NCBI RefSeq assembly: GCF_000002235.5
Contig: NW_022145554.1
Coordinates: 1,705,501 to 1,769,500, forward strand
Length of the DNA: 64,000 nt
DNA from: Strongylocentrotus purpuratus
Taxonomy: Eukaryota; Echinodermata; Echinoidea; Camarodonta; Strongylocentrotidae
Direction of reading: 5' to 3'
Numbering within the stretch: position 1 is the first letter of the stretch; the number at the start of each line of letters is the position of its first letter. A model generated the notes under the pieces. The model made no database searches, was not told where the DNA came from, and saw nothing but the letters and a program-made list of their open reading frames with translations. The translations under genes and the position numbers were made by a program. Positions 45,301-58,506 of the stretch are shown here, piece by piece.

Positions 45301-46500
45301 ATGTTGGAGGGATTTTTCTTTTAGTGGCATTTAAAATGAAGGAATGTACATGATACATAAATCACATTTTGATGATGTTTATCAACAAGATTATGTACAA
45401 ATTTAACTCGACGTTCCATATCAAATTGGTGATATTATTGCATTTTTTGCCGCAGCAAGTGTATCTGTTGCATCTCTCAAAAGACAAGAGTTTAAAAAAA
45501 AAGACATTTGCTTGCCTCGGAGAGAGCGAAATATAGGTATATATATATATATAACTATAATTGTAGGTTTTAGTAATCATATTCTTTATCTTCATTACCT
45601 AAAATTATAAAATGATATTAATGTGAGAGATGGCTTACCGCGGCCCAGGATTTTTTTTCTCATCAAAATCAAATTTTGTGCGTGGGTTGTCGCCATCCGG
45701 TTCCCCGCTAAAGTCAAGGTTGGAAATCTCCCTCCCCTCACACTGGCGTGTATGAAGCGACAAAGATTTTCAATGCGGTAAATTGATTTTCGAGAGTTGG
45801 TGCATGAAAGAGAACACATTACGGCCCACGGCTGCTTCACTAACCCGTGAGTTTGCCGCTGTTTTTTGCTTAAGATACCGCTCCGCCGCACAGTCTTAAA
45901 CTGGTCTCAGACATGTTAAAACAAAGGATAGGAAAGATCTGAAGAAAAAAAAGGAAGAAACATTCGATGCTCTTTGATGCGAATTCATTGAAATGAAGGA
46001 CTACTAGATCCCATACAATTATTGGAATAATATGATAGACTATTTTGCTATAATCATTCCTTCTTATCCAATATTTGCCATATTGTCTTTGTTGTCCTAA
46101 TGTTTATGATGGTATACACAATTTAGCTGAGAAGTTGTTCTTGATCTGCCTAATATAAGCAGGAATAATAATTTCGTGTTCCTGATTCTATTTTATTTAC
46201 TTTTTAATGTTTTTTCTCTCGTTCTTTAAATACTTACTATTGTTGTTCATTTTACAAATTGGTATAGACTCTTACAATTCACGTCTTTGTTTTTCCTTTC
46301 CAATAGTTTCTGAAGCTTAGGAATGAAACTTTTTTAGCTTTTATTTTACAAACAGCAATTGGTTAGGCCCCTTAAAAAAGATCGTTTTCGAAATAAACCT
46401 TTATTTGACTATATGGTCCAAGCCGGCGTTTAATTTGAGATCAAAAGTAAATTTAAGGTAATTTGTTCCCTATGCATCGCAAGTTGATTTCTTGTTGAGG
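42363..46500. other. Probable large intron of the AHR-like gene, first part
   Basis: AT-rich with no secure exon. Simple repeats: (AAT/ATA)n imperfect at 43,345-43,490, and an ATTGAGTTAAT-type minisatellite at 43,665-43,740. 45,610-45,900 and 45,060-45,200 are islands of mixed composition without repeats. Assignment to the intron is by position after the donor at 42,362. Confidence 0.4.
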
Positions 46501-49500
46501 GGGGTTTCGAAGGGAGGGGTGTCATTTAAAGTTAATGAGCCAACGCAAATTGATTCTTAAATGCCTTAATGGACATCATGCATACATCTTGCTTCATTTT
46601 GCCATCTTAATAAGGATGGTCATTTCCATTGTCTCTTCTTGTGCTTTAGATAGTTTAGTCCATGTATTGCGTATACGTTTAATCGCCTCAATTACAAGTA
46701 TGAATGCGATTTTAATTTGATCGTACCGTTGATCTTCTTTATATTTTACCGGACGGAACTAAATACCGGTCATGTCCTGCCCCTCTTTTAAATCGTGAGA
46801 TGAGCCGCGGCGATCCCAATATTTGTGAGCGTGCTGCCAATCGGAATTGAGATTGCATGAGGAGACCAACAGGATGATTTCTTCTCTTTTTGGGAGAAAA
46901 TAGAATCGTTTAGTGGTGAATGGTAAAGACAGTCGGAGGAAATTAATCAAGGAGCGATTAGGGAGGTAGAAAGAATGCTGGTAATTATTGCGCATTGCTC
47001 ATGTCCAACTATAATTGATTCGAACCACGAACTATCTATCAATGGAGGGTGGGCTAAATGTCGTTTACCCAACAATTTGGGGCTTGTGTTTCAACTTGTG
47101 TTTCGAGTGGAAAGACGCCAAGAAAGAATGTGGAGTTATGACAGGGTATATAGGGAAAGCGACCGACTGGGATATAGTAAGAGAGAGAGAAAGAGGGATA
47201 CAGACACAATTATACGCAGACAGAGACAACTGGAGAGATGTGGATTAAGAAAACGAAAAAGAAAAGACAGAAACACAGCTCAGAAGGGAAGAGAAAGAGA
47301 GAGAGAGAGAGAGATAGGGAGAGACGAGACAGATTGAGGGAGAGAGAGAGAGAGGAGGCGGAGAAAAATGGAATATGACCTAAAAAGAAAAGAAAAAGAT
47401 AATTCATAGCGAGGGAGAGTGAGAGATAGATAGAGAGGCAGATAGATAGATAGATAGATAGAAAAAGAGAGAAAGAAAGAGAGAGATGAAAGTATAGGAA
47501 GAGACGGATCAAGTGGACAAAAACGAAGGACGGCAAGAGAATGGGAAAACAAAGCTGTATAGGAGTTCTGCTTGACTTGTGCAAGCATTGAAGCCTACTG
47601 AACGAACGAAGCTTCGCGCCGCGCAGCCGCGGAACTCGCGGAGGAGAATTCGAGAATGCCCCGTCTAGAGCACACCATCTCGCATTTATGAATTCGACGA
47701 CAAAAAAATCCCACATAATGCCGTGATTAGCATCATAAACGACGATCTGAGAGAGAAAATAAGCGCTTCAATAGATTTGACAAGTTAAAAGTGACATGCT
47801 CCCCATTTCTCCCCTTCGGCGTTGTGTTTTTTCTATCCCCTTCCCTTTTCCAGTGTGTCTAAAATGAAACGTTTCTGGCTCATGTTAAAAGTATTTGGCT
47901 TTTTCTAGTTAACAAGAAGATCAAACTCCATTTTTGGCCTTATATTTCATCATATCATAATGTATCTTTTGATTTTGTAAATTCAATTTTTAATTTTGCA
48001 AATAGAAACCATTTTAATATGACCCATTTCCTTTGATAATATAATTAATTTTTCTAAACCGTAAAGTATAAATTCGATGTATACACAAAAAATAAAGCTT
48101 TACACGCCCAGTGCCAATTTTCTAAGTGGTAAACAAACAATGTAATAAATAAAACGTACATAAATTATCATGACACTCATATATTACATAAAGAGAATTA
48201 TTTTGTCTTCTTTAAAACGGCTAATGATTATATTAATTTCGCAAAACGGTGATGGCGAATTCACAATGTATACAGAAAAGATGAGGTAAGAAATGATGAA
48301 TCACTTAGTATTTTTGTTTTACTATGTATATTATCACAGGCTGATTGCTTTATATTACCAATAATAACCACTAAATAAACCAATAAAGGACTCTTTGACA
48401 GATTTTTCCAGTGTATAGGGAAAATGAAAACATGAGATCACCATTTTAACCGTGGCGTAAAGTTTCATCATATTGTCATTAACCGAAATGTTCAACTTTT
48501 GACAATAATGATATCATCGACAATCCGAAATCATTGCACGCACTTCAGAAGTCAATGAGCGGTAATTACAGTAGCATTAGTGCGTGTAATTCACGAATAG
48601 AAAAGTTGAATGCATGCCGCTTCAAAGTTAGATCATTGCACCATTATTACCTCAGATTGTGGGCTTTCGTATGTCTTTATGACGGTAATTACCAGTGTGC
48701 ATTGTGAGACTGCTCTTTATTGTGTATTCCAGAGGCCTAGATCAGTTTAATTGAATTTAAGGGGAAAGGGTCATTATCGTTGAACCCCAATTTTATATAA
48801 CGGTCCTTGGACTACCATAATGATATCTGCTTAAATACGTGTAGTCCCAGAATGTTGGTTTATAATAATTATTACGCCGTATTTGCATACAAGGGTTGTA
48901 TTTTAGTGCTTGGATTGTAGATATTGAAATTGCTATTGGTCTCATTATTATATTTAACAGCAGGTTTGTCAAACTTATCCACTATGTTTTGGTACTGTTC
49001 TTCAATCTGTGTACAATGACAGAATGATAGATAGAATTAATTATTAGCTCTTTAACCAATAATTTCTTGTTGTTTCATTACCTCACTCTTCTGTTTGTTT
49101 ATCTATCTGTATTATCTGTCTGTCTGACTGTCTAGCTAATATCACATCCCCTGCTCTCTCTTTGTTAAAATATATATGATTTTGTCACTATGAAAGTATC
49201 TGTCTAAGTTTTCCTTCTTGTACGTGATGCACAATCTTTAAACGTCTTCCAGAGGAAATTAGATTGTCTTGCATTAAAATGAAGGTGGAATGGCTGGGGG
49301 ATCAATGGATACAATACTGTTTATAAAATCGGAAGTAATTCAAAGAAAGCTGAGTTCTGTGTAAAGATTACAACAAAAGGTGACCAGTACTTCACCGTAT
49401 CTTTAGAAGAAAACAAAACCTCACTATTTCTCAATTTTATCAAATTGCACTGTTTCCAACGAGTATAATCTACTTCAGGTTATCCTCGAAAATCTCTCAT

Positions 49501-51188
49501 ATGGGAAACAAAAGGGGTAGCTGGCAATGGATGCATAGACAGATCTGCATACATACTAATCATCCCGTTTGTTCCACAATCAATCCCTCTAACACCCAGC
49601 CGAGGAGTAGGTTGATAAATCTGGGTTATGGCTAATGTAATGAATTGACTTTTAATCGGTCCCTGAATACCGGCCACCACGATTCGTAGAGCTTTTAGCT
49701 TCCATCTTCCCCGACCTTATGCAAGAGATGAGAGACAAATGGAACATAAAAAGAGAGAATTTACTTTCTGTGCGATTATCCAAATTAATTTTGTAATCAC
49801 TCATGATGTATTTCTCCTTTTTAGTTTTAAGTTTGCCTAATTAGAGCATCCGTAGTCGGAATAAATTGGTTTAAGAGTTTGTGTCAATAGCACTGCCATT
49901 ACCTCTGCGTCCACAAGTCGCCGCCCGCTGGAGCTCGGCTAAGAGATACATTGTATGCGGTGATACAGGGCTATGACTAAAGCTCGAGCCTATTTAGAAA
50001 CCATTGGTTGACATAAAGAAAGAGATCCGATTTTAAGAGGTTTGTCTTTCAGTCGAACAAAGCATGTGTCCACAAATTAAATCATCGGATTAATTTTTGT
50101 TGAAAGGTGCGCCTAATTGTTATCTACACTTGCTAATACCGCTCTCCATTGTTTAGCGATGATTGCTCAAGCAGAGCTTGGTCTTTAACACACTTCTCTA
50201 TTTCATCTATCCCTGTTTAGTCGGGTTTTAACTCCTAATGATATTAGCCAATTAACAAGACTCGTAAAAATGTTTCTATTGCACAATAAACAAGGTGTAG
50301 GCTTCTTTCTGTCTGAAGGTTTAAGTTTCATGGCTGCATGCTGTGCGCACTGAATGTGTGGTTTGAGATGTTTTTTTAATTCGATTCCATTGGCTGATTG
50401 AAATAGATAGCGGGATTATGGCCATAATGGACCTAAATAGAGCCTGGTCGTACTTACGGCACGTGCACCCATTCCCTAAGATTGATATAGGCCTGGTTTC
50501 CACCGCCTCTTGCTCAGCTATACAATGATGAGCATTTCCAGAAATCAACCCTAATTTATTGTTCAAAAGACAACTTCATTCAATTTTCAACAATGCATCA
50601 ATTTTAGTCAATAATGGAAGACATCTACCATTTATTTTTCCTGTGCAGAAAAGACCATTCGTTATCGACCATCTTCTAAGACACATGGCAGACGAATAGT
50701 AATGGGATGTGGTCCCTAAAATTCGATTGAAATTGGTTAAGTGAGACAGACGACTTCTTAAAATAAACAACTCCTAAACCAGACGTTAAAAGGAGTATCT
50801 CGTGCTATCTGGGTTCTGTTTGATAAAACGTGTTCATGTTGTTATTGATACCAAGTTGCAAGAAATGTAATACGCTACTAAATCATTTCATTTGATTGAC
50901 TGAGAGCAAATATGTCAGAATAATACAATCTGTTATTGATAAGCAATTTTAAGAAACGGTGTACTGATCTTGGTAATATGATTTGTAAATCTCATTTACA
51001 CTTCATACTGAAGATGTTTTTATTTTAGCTGTTTAAGATAGACTCCAACCAATGGCGTCCCTTATAGGACTTAGGGTTTAGGGTTAGCCACTGACCACCA
51101 ATCGTATGCAGTTTACTCAGTGTTATGGCAAATGATGTAATACTGATGTACATGAAACATTGATAGTCATGCTTAAAATAATTCCAAG
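46501..51188. other. Probable intron, second part; (GA)n-rich block and unique islands
   Basis: 47,180-47,500 is dominated by GA and GATA repeats. Unique, non-repetitive islands lie at 46,760-46,990, 47,580-47,720 (CG-rich), 48,530-48,760 and 49,900-50,560. No splice-bounded coding exon was recognised. Short frames in the GA block are artefacts. Confidence 0.4.
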
Positions 51189-51220
51189 AGTATTTATTCG
51201 GTAATTACCGAATAAATACT
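51189..51220. repeat. 32-nt perfect palindrome centred on GGTAATTACC
   Basis: AGTATTTATTCGGTAA followed by its exact inverse complement, with no loop. The centre TAATTA is a core site for paired-type homeodomain dimers. It could also be the relic of a tiny inverted repeat. Confidence 0.85.
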
Positions 51221-53707
51221 GGGTGTAAACCAAAGTGTGTTTAAACTATATCAAAGGACTTGTATGTTTTAAAAAAACATTATTATTTTAGTAAAGCTGT
51301 GTGTACTCTGAAAAGTGTAATGTTAATCATTACATTAAGGTTGCACATGATATTGACATTTGTATTTGAACATATATGATGCAGCTGCACATGAAGGGTA
51401 ACATAGTACGTAAACACTTCTAAAGCCACCTGCAAACAATTATCATAAAAGTGATGTGAATTTATATTCAATATATTCGAAATAAGTTGCTTAAATGTCA
51501 GTGAAAAACAAACATTTTTTATAGCCATAATATTACAACATAAAACATTGGTGTTTGTATTAGGACTTTACAATTGCTTCAAATTTGATTCTAGCGTACA
51601 TAGGGCGTTTATCGTTTACAAATGATATTAGTGATTGATGAAGCACTTCAGCATAATACCTCCGGTCCTTGGTTTGATATCATCTCTCCAAATTGTGTGT
51701 TCATCACCACCACTCATATGGGTATAGTTCATTTTTACTATGCACCACCCGCGTGCATATACACACACCACACTCTCTCATGGGTGCGGAGTGGCATTGA
51801 TAAGTAATGTCTTGCCTATGAGGATGGTGGTCCCTCAGGGATCCCAACTTGGTCCAATGTTGATCAGGAATAGAGCAATATACACTGGAACATAAGGACT
51901 GATAGAGTACTGACTGAGGAGGAGGAGGAGAAAGGAAAATAAACGAGGATAAAAGATAGAGGAGTGGAAGTGAAGACATATTGTTGAAGAGAGAGGGAGA
52001 GAAAGAAAGAAAGAGATAGATAAATATGAAAAAACAGCAATATACTGAGTTTATTTATTTGTATTTTGTTTACCTTTACCGATCTGCCCAAAGACGTGCA
52101 ACCAATACAGACAATATGAAACAAATTAGGGAGGTTGCTGAGAACATATTTGCATCTTGGTCATATTGGTGGCCGCAATAAATATCAAATGAAAATCGAG
52201 TGAGAAAATGATTTAGGTTGAGATCAGAAGATGATTCGCAATCTTAATATGACAAATCAAACGAAAACCGCAAGGAGGAGTGTGCGCCGCATTACGCCAG
52301 ACCTCTACCGAGTGTCCTTAGGCACACGGCCCTGCAGGCACAGTGGGAATTAATTGTGAAGTGACCGGTTGGTCGTTGAGTTTTCGTGCATCATTCTGGG
52401 CTATGGATCTCAAGACGTCAATGATTAATAAAAAGATTCTATAGAAAGGTGGTCAACTGTTCTTAAGACTATAAATGTTTCAGAGCTGCAACTGCGATTG
52501 GAGAAATCATCGTAACCTTTACAGCGATATGTAAACGAAACAGTGGGTGGCTATAGTTCCAACGGACTGGACGGAAAATGCGTCAGCAGAGATCATAAGT
52601 CATGTGCACTCTTTGCCAATAATAATCCACCGTCATCAAATAGGTACTATGAAGTTCTAACATTCATGACAAATGATTTCTGACAGGACTTAAATTTTCG
52701 ATGGTACATGTATCAACAAGATTAGGATTCATAAGAATTTCATTGAACTGATCAAGTGTGGTCAATTTTCGTGCAAAGAATTACCGAAATATGACAAAAT
52801 AATAGTTTGTAATAATTTCATGATTCAAGGTAGGCTTTAGGAATATTTTGGTTTTCGGTGGAAATGTGTGTGCGCGATCGCGCGTGTGCGTAAACTGTGG
52901 GAGATCTTGTTTAATCTAAAGTTTTTATGAGTTAGGGGTAATATCGATTGGGAACTTTCGTTGGACACACCCCATTTGTTAAAACTTTCTTCAGATCGCA
53001 ATGAACAAAACGAAATAAAAAGGAAGAAGAAAAAAAAATGTTACCATTGCAAAGTTACCGCAAACATCAATCATCACACAGGATAAGGGATAATAGTGTT
53101 GTTTTTTAATTTTTTATACAATATAATGGCATCAACAATCAGGTATTCTTCAATATTCATAAGGAAAGTATGAAAAAAAATCAATCTGAACGCTATCATG
53201 ATCAGCATTAGAAAATTAACCAGCCATTACTTTGAAGCCTCCAAATGTTTTTTCCCCAAAAAGTCTTTCTTGCTTTGCCGGAAAAAATAGATTTGTGCTG
53301 TGTCGTCATCACTGTTGCTATGGCAATTTATCACTTCAAGAATCCTCAATTACCATCCTTCTCAAGTGAAAAATATATTACTTTTCTATCATCTTCGGAA
53401 GATATACGAGGCCGCCCATAATGTGAAGATTCTGAAAGCGTGTTGTCGATAATCTCATCATAAAATGAAAGTCTGCTGCCAAAAGTGCACTCGTGAAACT
53501 TGCATTCCTTGTTGCAGTGCTTCGTTTATAGCAATGAAATATAGCGGGTATAACAGTTAGGGCGGAACGTTTCATTATTGTGTAAAAGAAAGATTTAGAG
53601 AATTACTTTTAAATGCTTATTGTGCTTTCCGATGATAATCATTTTAGTATGAGATTAGACGAGATAGATAGATAGGTATATACATAAAGATAAATATATA
53701 GATAGAG

Positions 53708-53769
<62 letters not shown>

Positions 53770-54857
53770 GGGAGTTTCATTTTTTAAACCATGAAAGTTG
53801 TAATAGCTTTGATTGGTTATGCCTATTTGTTTGATAAAAGAACGTCAATTTTGAAGTAATAACACATAATATTTTGCAGCAAGTATTTCACACGCTCAGC
53901 ACCAGCAAGTTTCATTTTGTATCGTTTAGTGCATTAAAATAGTGTTAGAAGTTTGCAGTGAGCCGCAAGTTAGCCTGTGCATGACTTTGTCAATATTTCG
54001 AGAATATTTGTGAATTTTTAGTGCCTGACGTAGGTCCAATTATATCAATGAGAAAATTTGCAATAAATGCATTTAGACAATTAGTTTCTTGTAGACACAC
54101 GAGTCTAAATTTGTCTTAAATTACTACAAATTTTCAAGAAATGTGATGATAAAAAGTTATACTTAATTCCACTCTAACCTTGCATCCCATTACACTCCTG
54201 ATTAAGATTTATATTTCAATTGGCCGTTATGTGTTACAAAACGATCATCACCTTCAGAAAAGACACTTGCCATTTTCCCTTTGTTTTTTTTAACGTCCGT
54301 TGACAAACAAAATAATTCCACCTGTTGATCTTAAATCATATCATTTCCTGTGATTCATTCCCGTATCTTTATTTATCTGTATCGAGTATCAATATTTATG
54401 CCACATCTGTTTGTCCACCCCCGGTGTTTTCTTTTTCACGCGCTATCGTTCACACCCATGTTATTTTGCAGTACTCGAAACGGTTTACTTTTGCACTTCA
54501 ATTATGGCCGCTCCTCTGGGAACCAGTCTATATTCACAGTCATAGCGGACTGGTCTAAAATAATGCAAATACATGCCGAAAGTGTATTGAGTCGTAATGC
54601 CTACTTGTTGGTTCATTATCAATTTATCATTTAAAAGTGTAGCTTGTAGAAGTACGAACCGTGATTCAAGTGTTTGTCCATCTAGACAGACACATATAAA
54701 TTGATTTTTGAGAGTGTTATGTTAAAAGGGTAGATTTCTTGTGTAAAAAGTGTGCTTGAAATGTTATCATGCAAATTCGGACAGGTGGAACAAGAATGAC
54801 ATGCCTTTTTTTTGGTCTTTCTTCATTCCCCCTTCCCTTTCCCTTTATTGTTCGGTG
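51221..54857. other. Probable intron, third part
   Basis: No exon recognised. (GGA)n/(GAAA)n patch at 51,915-52,020, (GATA)n and (GA)n at 53,660-53,765. A mixed-composition island occurs at 52,230-52,420. Confidence 0.35.
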
Positions 54858-55374
54858 TATACAGGGCGTATCATAATAAAGGATATTGAAGTTTAATGAC
54901 GATTTATATGAAAACTACTGATTTCATAATCAAGCATTTTATGTCTGTTGTAAAGGACAGAATGTCCTCTTGTTAATGACACCCCGATCATACTACTACT
55001 GTCACATTTGACTGAATAACAAAGCATTGCTGTCCACCATGTGAAAGGTGCACTGTGCCAAGTTTGATAACATTTCCTTCTTAAACACATAATCCACTCA
55101 TTGTTCAGCATTTCAATATGTCTGGGCTGACACAAGCACTAATCTTTAGAATTTATCTGTGAATGCTAACTTGTCACAGTGCACCTTTCACATGGTGGAC
55201 AGCAATGCTTTGTTATTCAGTCAACTGTGACAGTAGTAGTATGATCGGGGTGTCATTAACAAGAGGAAATTCTGTCCTTTACAACAGACATAAAATGCTT
55301 GATTATGAAATCAGTAGTTTTCATATAAATCGTCATTAAACTTCAATATCCTTTATTATGATACGCCCTGTATA
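54858..55374. mobile_element. 517-bp gap-free fold-back element (TA target)
   Basis: Ends TATACAGGGCGTATCATAAT and its inverse, flanked by TA on both sides as in Tc1/mariner-type insertions. Arms 54,858-55,064 and 55,168-55,374 (207 bp each) pair around a ~103-nt centre with no indel: paired positions always sum to 110,232. Only a few mismatches were seen (such as GTCCTC/GAGGAAAT and GCCAAG/CTTGTC). No transposase. The arms' near-identity suggests a young copy or arm-to-arm conversion. Confidence 0.85.
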
Positions 55375-58344
55375 CCTTCACACGTATGTGAGAATATCAG
55401 ATCAGGCTGTCGATGGCATATTTCTTTTTATCGTATGCATAGGCCTACATGTATCATAATTATTTTTGTAGATATTTGAACGAGTGTGAGATAATTTATT
55501 TGATATTTTTCCATCAAACCATACTTTATCATTTCGCATATTTCTTGCTTAGTGTTAAATGTCGGAGTTTTTTTAATGAAAAGGAAATGAAAAGAAAATA
55601 TGATGAAAAATCGTCATGCTAGAATTTTGACAAAATTAAGTACATTACGTACACAAGGTCATTTTACGTGTGTTATGGAGATGATTCATGTGATGGTATC
55701 CATAGCAATAAAGGATGACTGCTCCATTGCTTCTTCCAATGGATTTTGATATTGAATCATGTGTATCGACAGAATGCAAACTACACGAGAAAGATTAATT
55801 AAGAAAAAGGACAAGCGATTATCATTTAAATGAAATGGAGAATTTCAGTTTTCAGAGAATATTCTTATCGCTCGACTAGTCTAAAAAAATTAGTGTGTGT
55901 TTTAAGTTTCGAATTCTCATCAGGAGGAAGAAGAAGGCAAACATATTACTCATCAGATGTACTTTGAAAACGGTTGTCTTTGCCTAAAGTGTAGTTATTG
56001 CAGCATTAATTATCGTATAACCTTTTGCGTCACTTTTGGTCGAATTAACGAACCAATAAACTAGGATTGGAGTGCTTATAAGGACCTACGCTAGATTCCG
56101 AAAGGCACTCTTAAAAAAAAAAGGGGGGGGGGGACCCGCTTCCCATTTCCAATGAGCTGTAAACGAACCTAGCTTAAGAAAATATGCGACCAATTAGGAA
56201 GCATGATTCTGTAAAATCGAAATGACGATGAAAGCACAAAGGCAATATGAGGGGTATTAACACGCTCGGTTTGCTTTCAGAGTAGGAACCAAGTCATAAG
56301 TCGGGTCTACACCGAGCGATCGAAGCGAGTGGTGGCACGCGAAGGCTGTTCTCCATCCGTGCTCGGCTACCATAAAACCACCGCACATCTTACCCTCGTA
56401 ATCGCATCCTCAACTTTCAAAAAGGGGGTTGATTTGATTTGTAGTGCTTGCAAGCGTGCGACTGTCAGTTTGATTAAACAACAGTTCGCCAAGGATTCGT
56501 TCAAAAGTTCTCTTGATTAAATGTTATTTCATATATCATTATTTGTTTTGCAGTACGTCACACAGTTCAAATCGACGGGGCTCCAATTTCTGCACAAGGA
56601 CGATTAGATTTGTCCCCTCCAAATAATGACTGTTGACATTGTAAAAACATCACTTTATGACTTTGAACAAATCTTAAGAATAGTGTAATGAAAAAACGTA
56701 AGATTTGTGTTTAAAATATAGTCGGCAAGTTGTCTCACTGTCTTTCTCAAGAAGTAACACAGGAATAGACTTTTATGGAAACAATTTCTCTTCATCTTCC
56801 TTTGATAATGAAAATGTAAGTGAATTGATTTGCCCTAAACTTATCAATAAATTCCAATAATGAGTTGATGATTACAAAAAGGATACGAACCGCGATTTTT
56901 CTTTAACCATAATTATAACGAAGGACGAGAAACGGGTTTTCCAGCAAAGAGAACATAGCATCTTGCAAATTGTTTCTGAAATCTTATGTAATTATTCCGC
57001 ATTAAATATTATCACCGTAATAATTCTCAAGGCGGTTGTTGCCATTTTCTGTTAGTATGGTTTCATTTTATTTTTAAAGTAAGAGGGCACATGAGACTCG
57101 TAAGCTATAACATTAGTTTACAACTACGGATGTAGATAGATGAAAGAAGAAAGCCTTACTCTGCTACCACTTAAGCGTTAAAAATAAAACAAGAATAGCA
57201 TCAAACAAAAAGTCACAGAAGCTATAATTCAACTTTAGACAGCAAAATGATGGGGCGGATCGAAGTTCATAAACTTTGCTGATATTTATTGTGGTCAAAT
57301 TCAATTCAATAATATTATAGTTAGTTCCATATCTCAATCAAAACATTTTTCTAAAATGATTACATAAAATTAATATCAAATGAATTTGCAATATAACATA
57401 GAAAATGAAACTTCTTTGTGATTATACAAAATTAGATGTCGATAAATAATCAAAGCATATTAGGATACAAAATAAATAAGCTTAATATTATCATTAATTA
57501 AGTCGAATTTTAAAGGAAATTGAGAGATCCACAAGAAAACAGTGTTTGTATTCATTTGGATTACTCGAAAGAGAAAGAAAAATGGGGAAAAGGGGAAGAA
57601 GGGAAGAAAGAAAAAGAAAATACACACGTGCAATGCTCGAAAGTATGGTTATTTATAGACATAAGAAAAGTAGAGCAGAGCAGTACATGTGAGGATGAGG
57701 ACCAAACCGGAGTGATGGATATCTGAATTAATATTAGTCCTTGAAAGTCAGTCAAAAGAACAGAACAAAATTTTAATGAACATCTTTTCGTGAATTAAGC
57801 AGACATTAAGAATGCCGAGATGGCCAAATTTTTTAGTTTATTATATGCAATATGATATCAAGAATAGATAACGCCAAGGATTTCTTCAAAACAAGAGAAA
57901 AAACACGGTTAATATTAAAATATGATCAGAGCAGAGGACTAAGTGAAACATTCGAAGAAAAATAATGGAGGAAAAAAAAACCGGCGACGTCTCGCGTATG
58001 CTATTGTGTCAACGTACACGTTACCAGTTTCTTGAATAGCAATGGGCGCATTTGTGGTCCACACGTTTTGCGCGCGCCCTATTCTTTGGGCGGGAAAATA
58101 GAGAACAAGAAATCCTTTCTCCTTCGGCCTAGTGCTATTAGGAAAGCTTAGCGTACTAATTGCGATACAAACATCTCAAACATCTTGATATGAATACTCC
58201 CACCAGCTCCCGATTGAAGAATAGCAACAACGGGAAATGCAGCCACTCGCTACTCGTCTGACTGCTAATGGGAAGATAATTGCTGTCGTATTATTCAGAA
58301 TTTTGTAAGAGTTTCTTTTGGTTTTGAAATCTATTTTCCTGTAG
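55375..58344. other. Probable intron, fourth part
   Basis: No secure exon. An island at 56,280-56,520 has an open frame with a Lys/Ser/Cys-rich product, but no family match and no clear splice sites. 57,960-58,300 is less AT-rich and unique. Confidence 0.35.
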
Positions 58345-58506
58345 TGCGCGTGCAGCCAGAGCGAGATAGGGATGGTATTTTACTCTTGAACGAAAGTGCA
58401 ACAAGCTGGAAAGCATCCCTCAAAGATATCCTTACAAAATCATTTTCCAGTTCGAATGGAGATGAAATGAAATCGTATAGAAGGAAATCTCGGTTGAATT
58501 ATTATT
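58345..58506 (+). CDS. Weak candidate exon 3 of the AHR-like gene
   Basis: A strong acceptor (T-rich tract ending TTTTCCTGTAG) opens a frame in phase 1, the phase in which exon 2 ends. Joined, it reads SFIA then VRVQPERDRDGILLLNESAT, SWKASLKDILTKSFSSSNGD and so on. AHR proteins have a poorly conserved linker here between bHLH and PAS-A, so lack of similarity does not exclude it. The 3' end is a guess (weak donor ATT/GTAATG); the frame stays open to 58,634. No PAS motif visible. A phase match alone has a one-in-three chance. Confidence 0.22.

Noticed and set aside
51060-51090. TTAGGGTTTAGGGTTAG telomere-like stretch
   Set aside because: Only two to three imperfect units; no array and no chromosome-end context.
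56329-56520. 63-aa frame with Cys and Lys residues as a possible exon
   Set aside because: No recognised domain, no convincing acceptor or donor, and the upstream CGAGCGATCGAAGCGAG sequence looks repeat-like.
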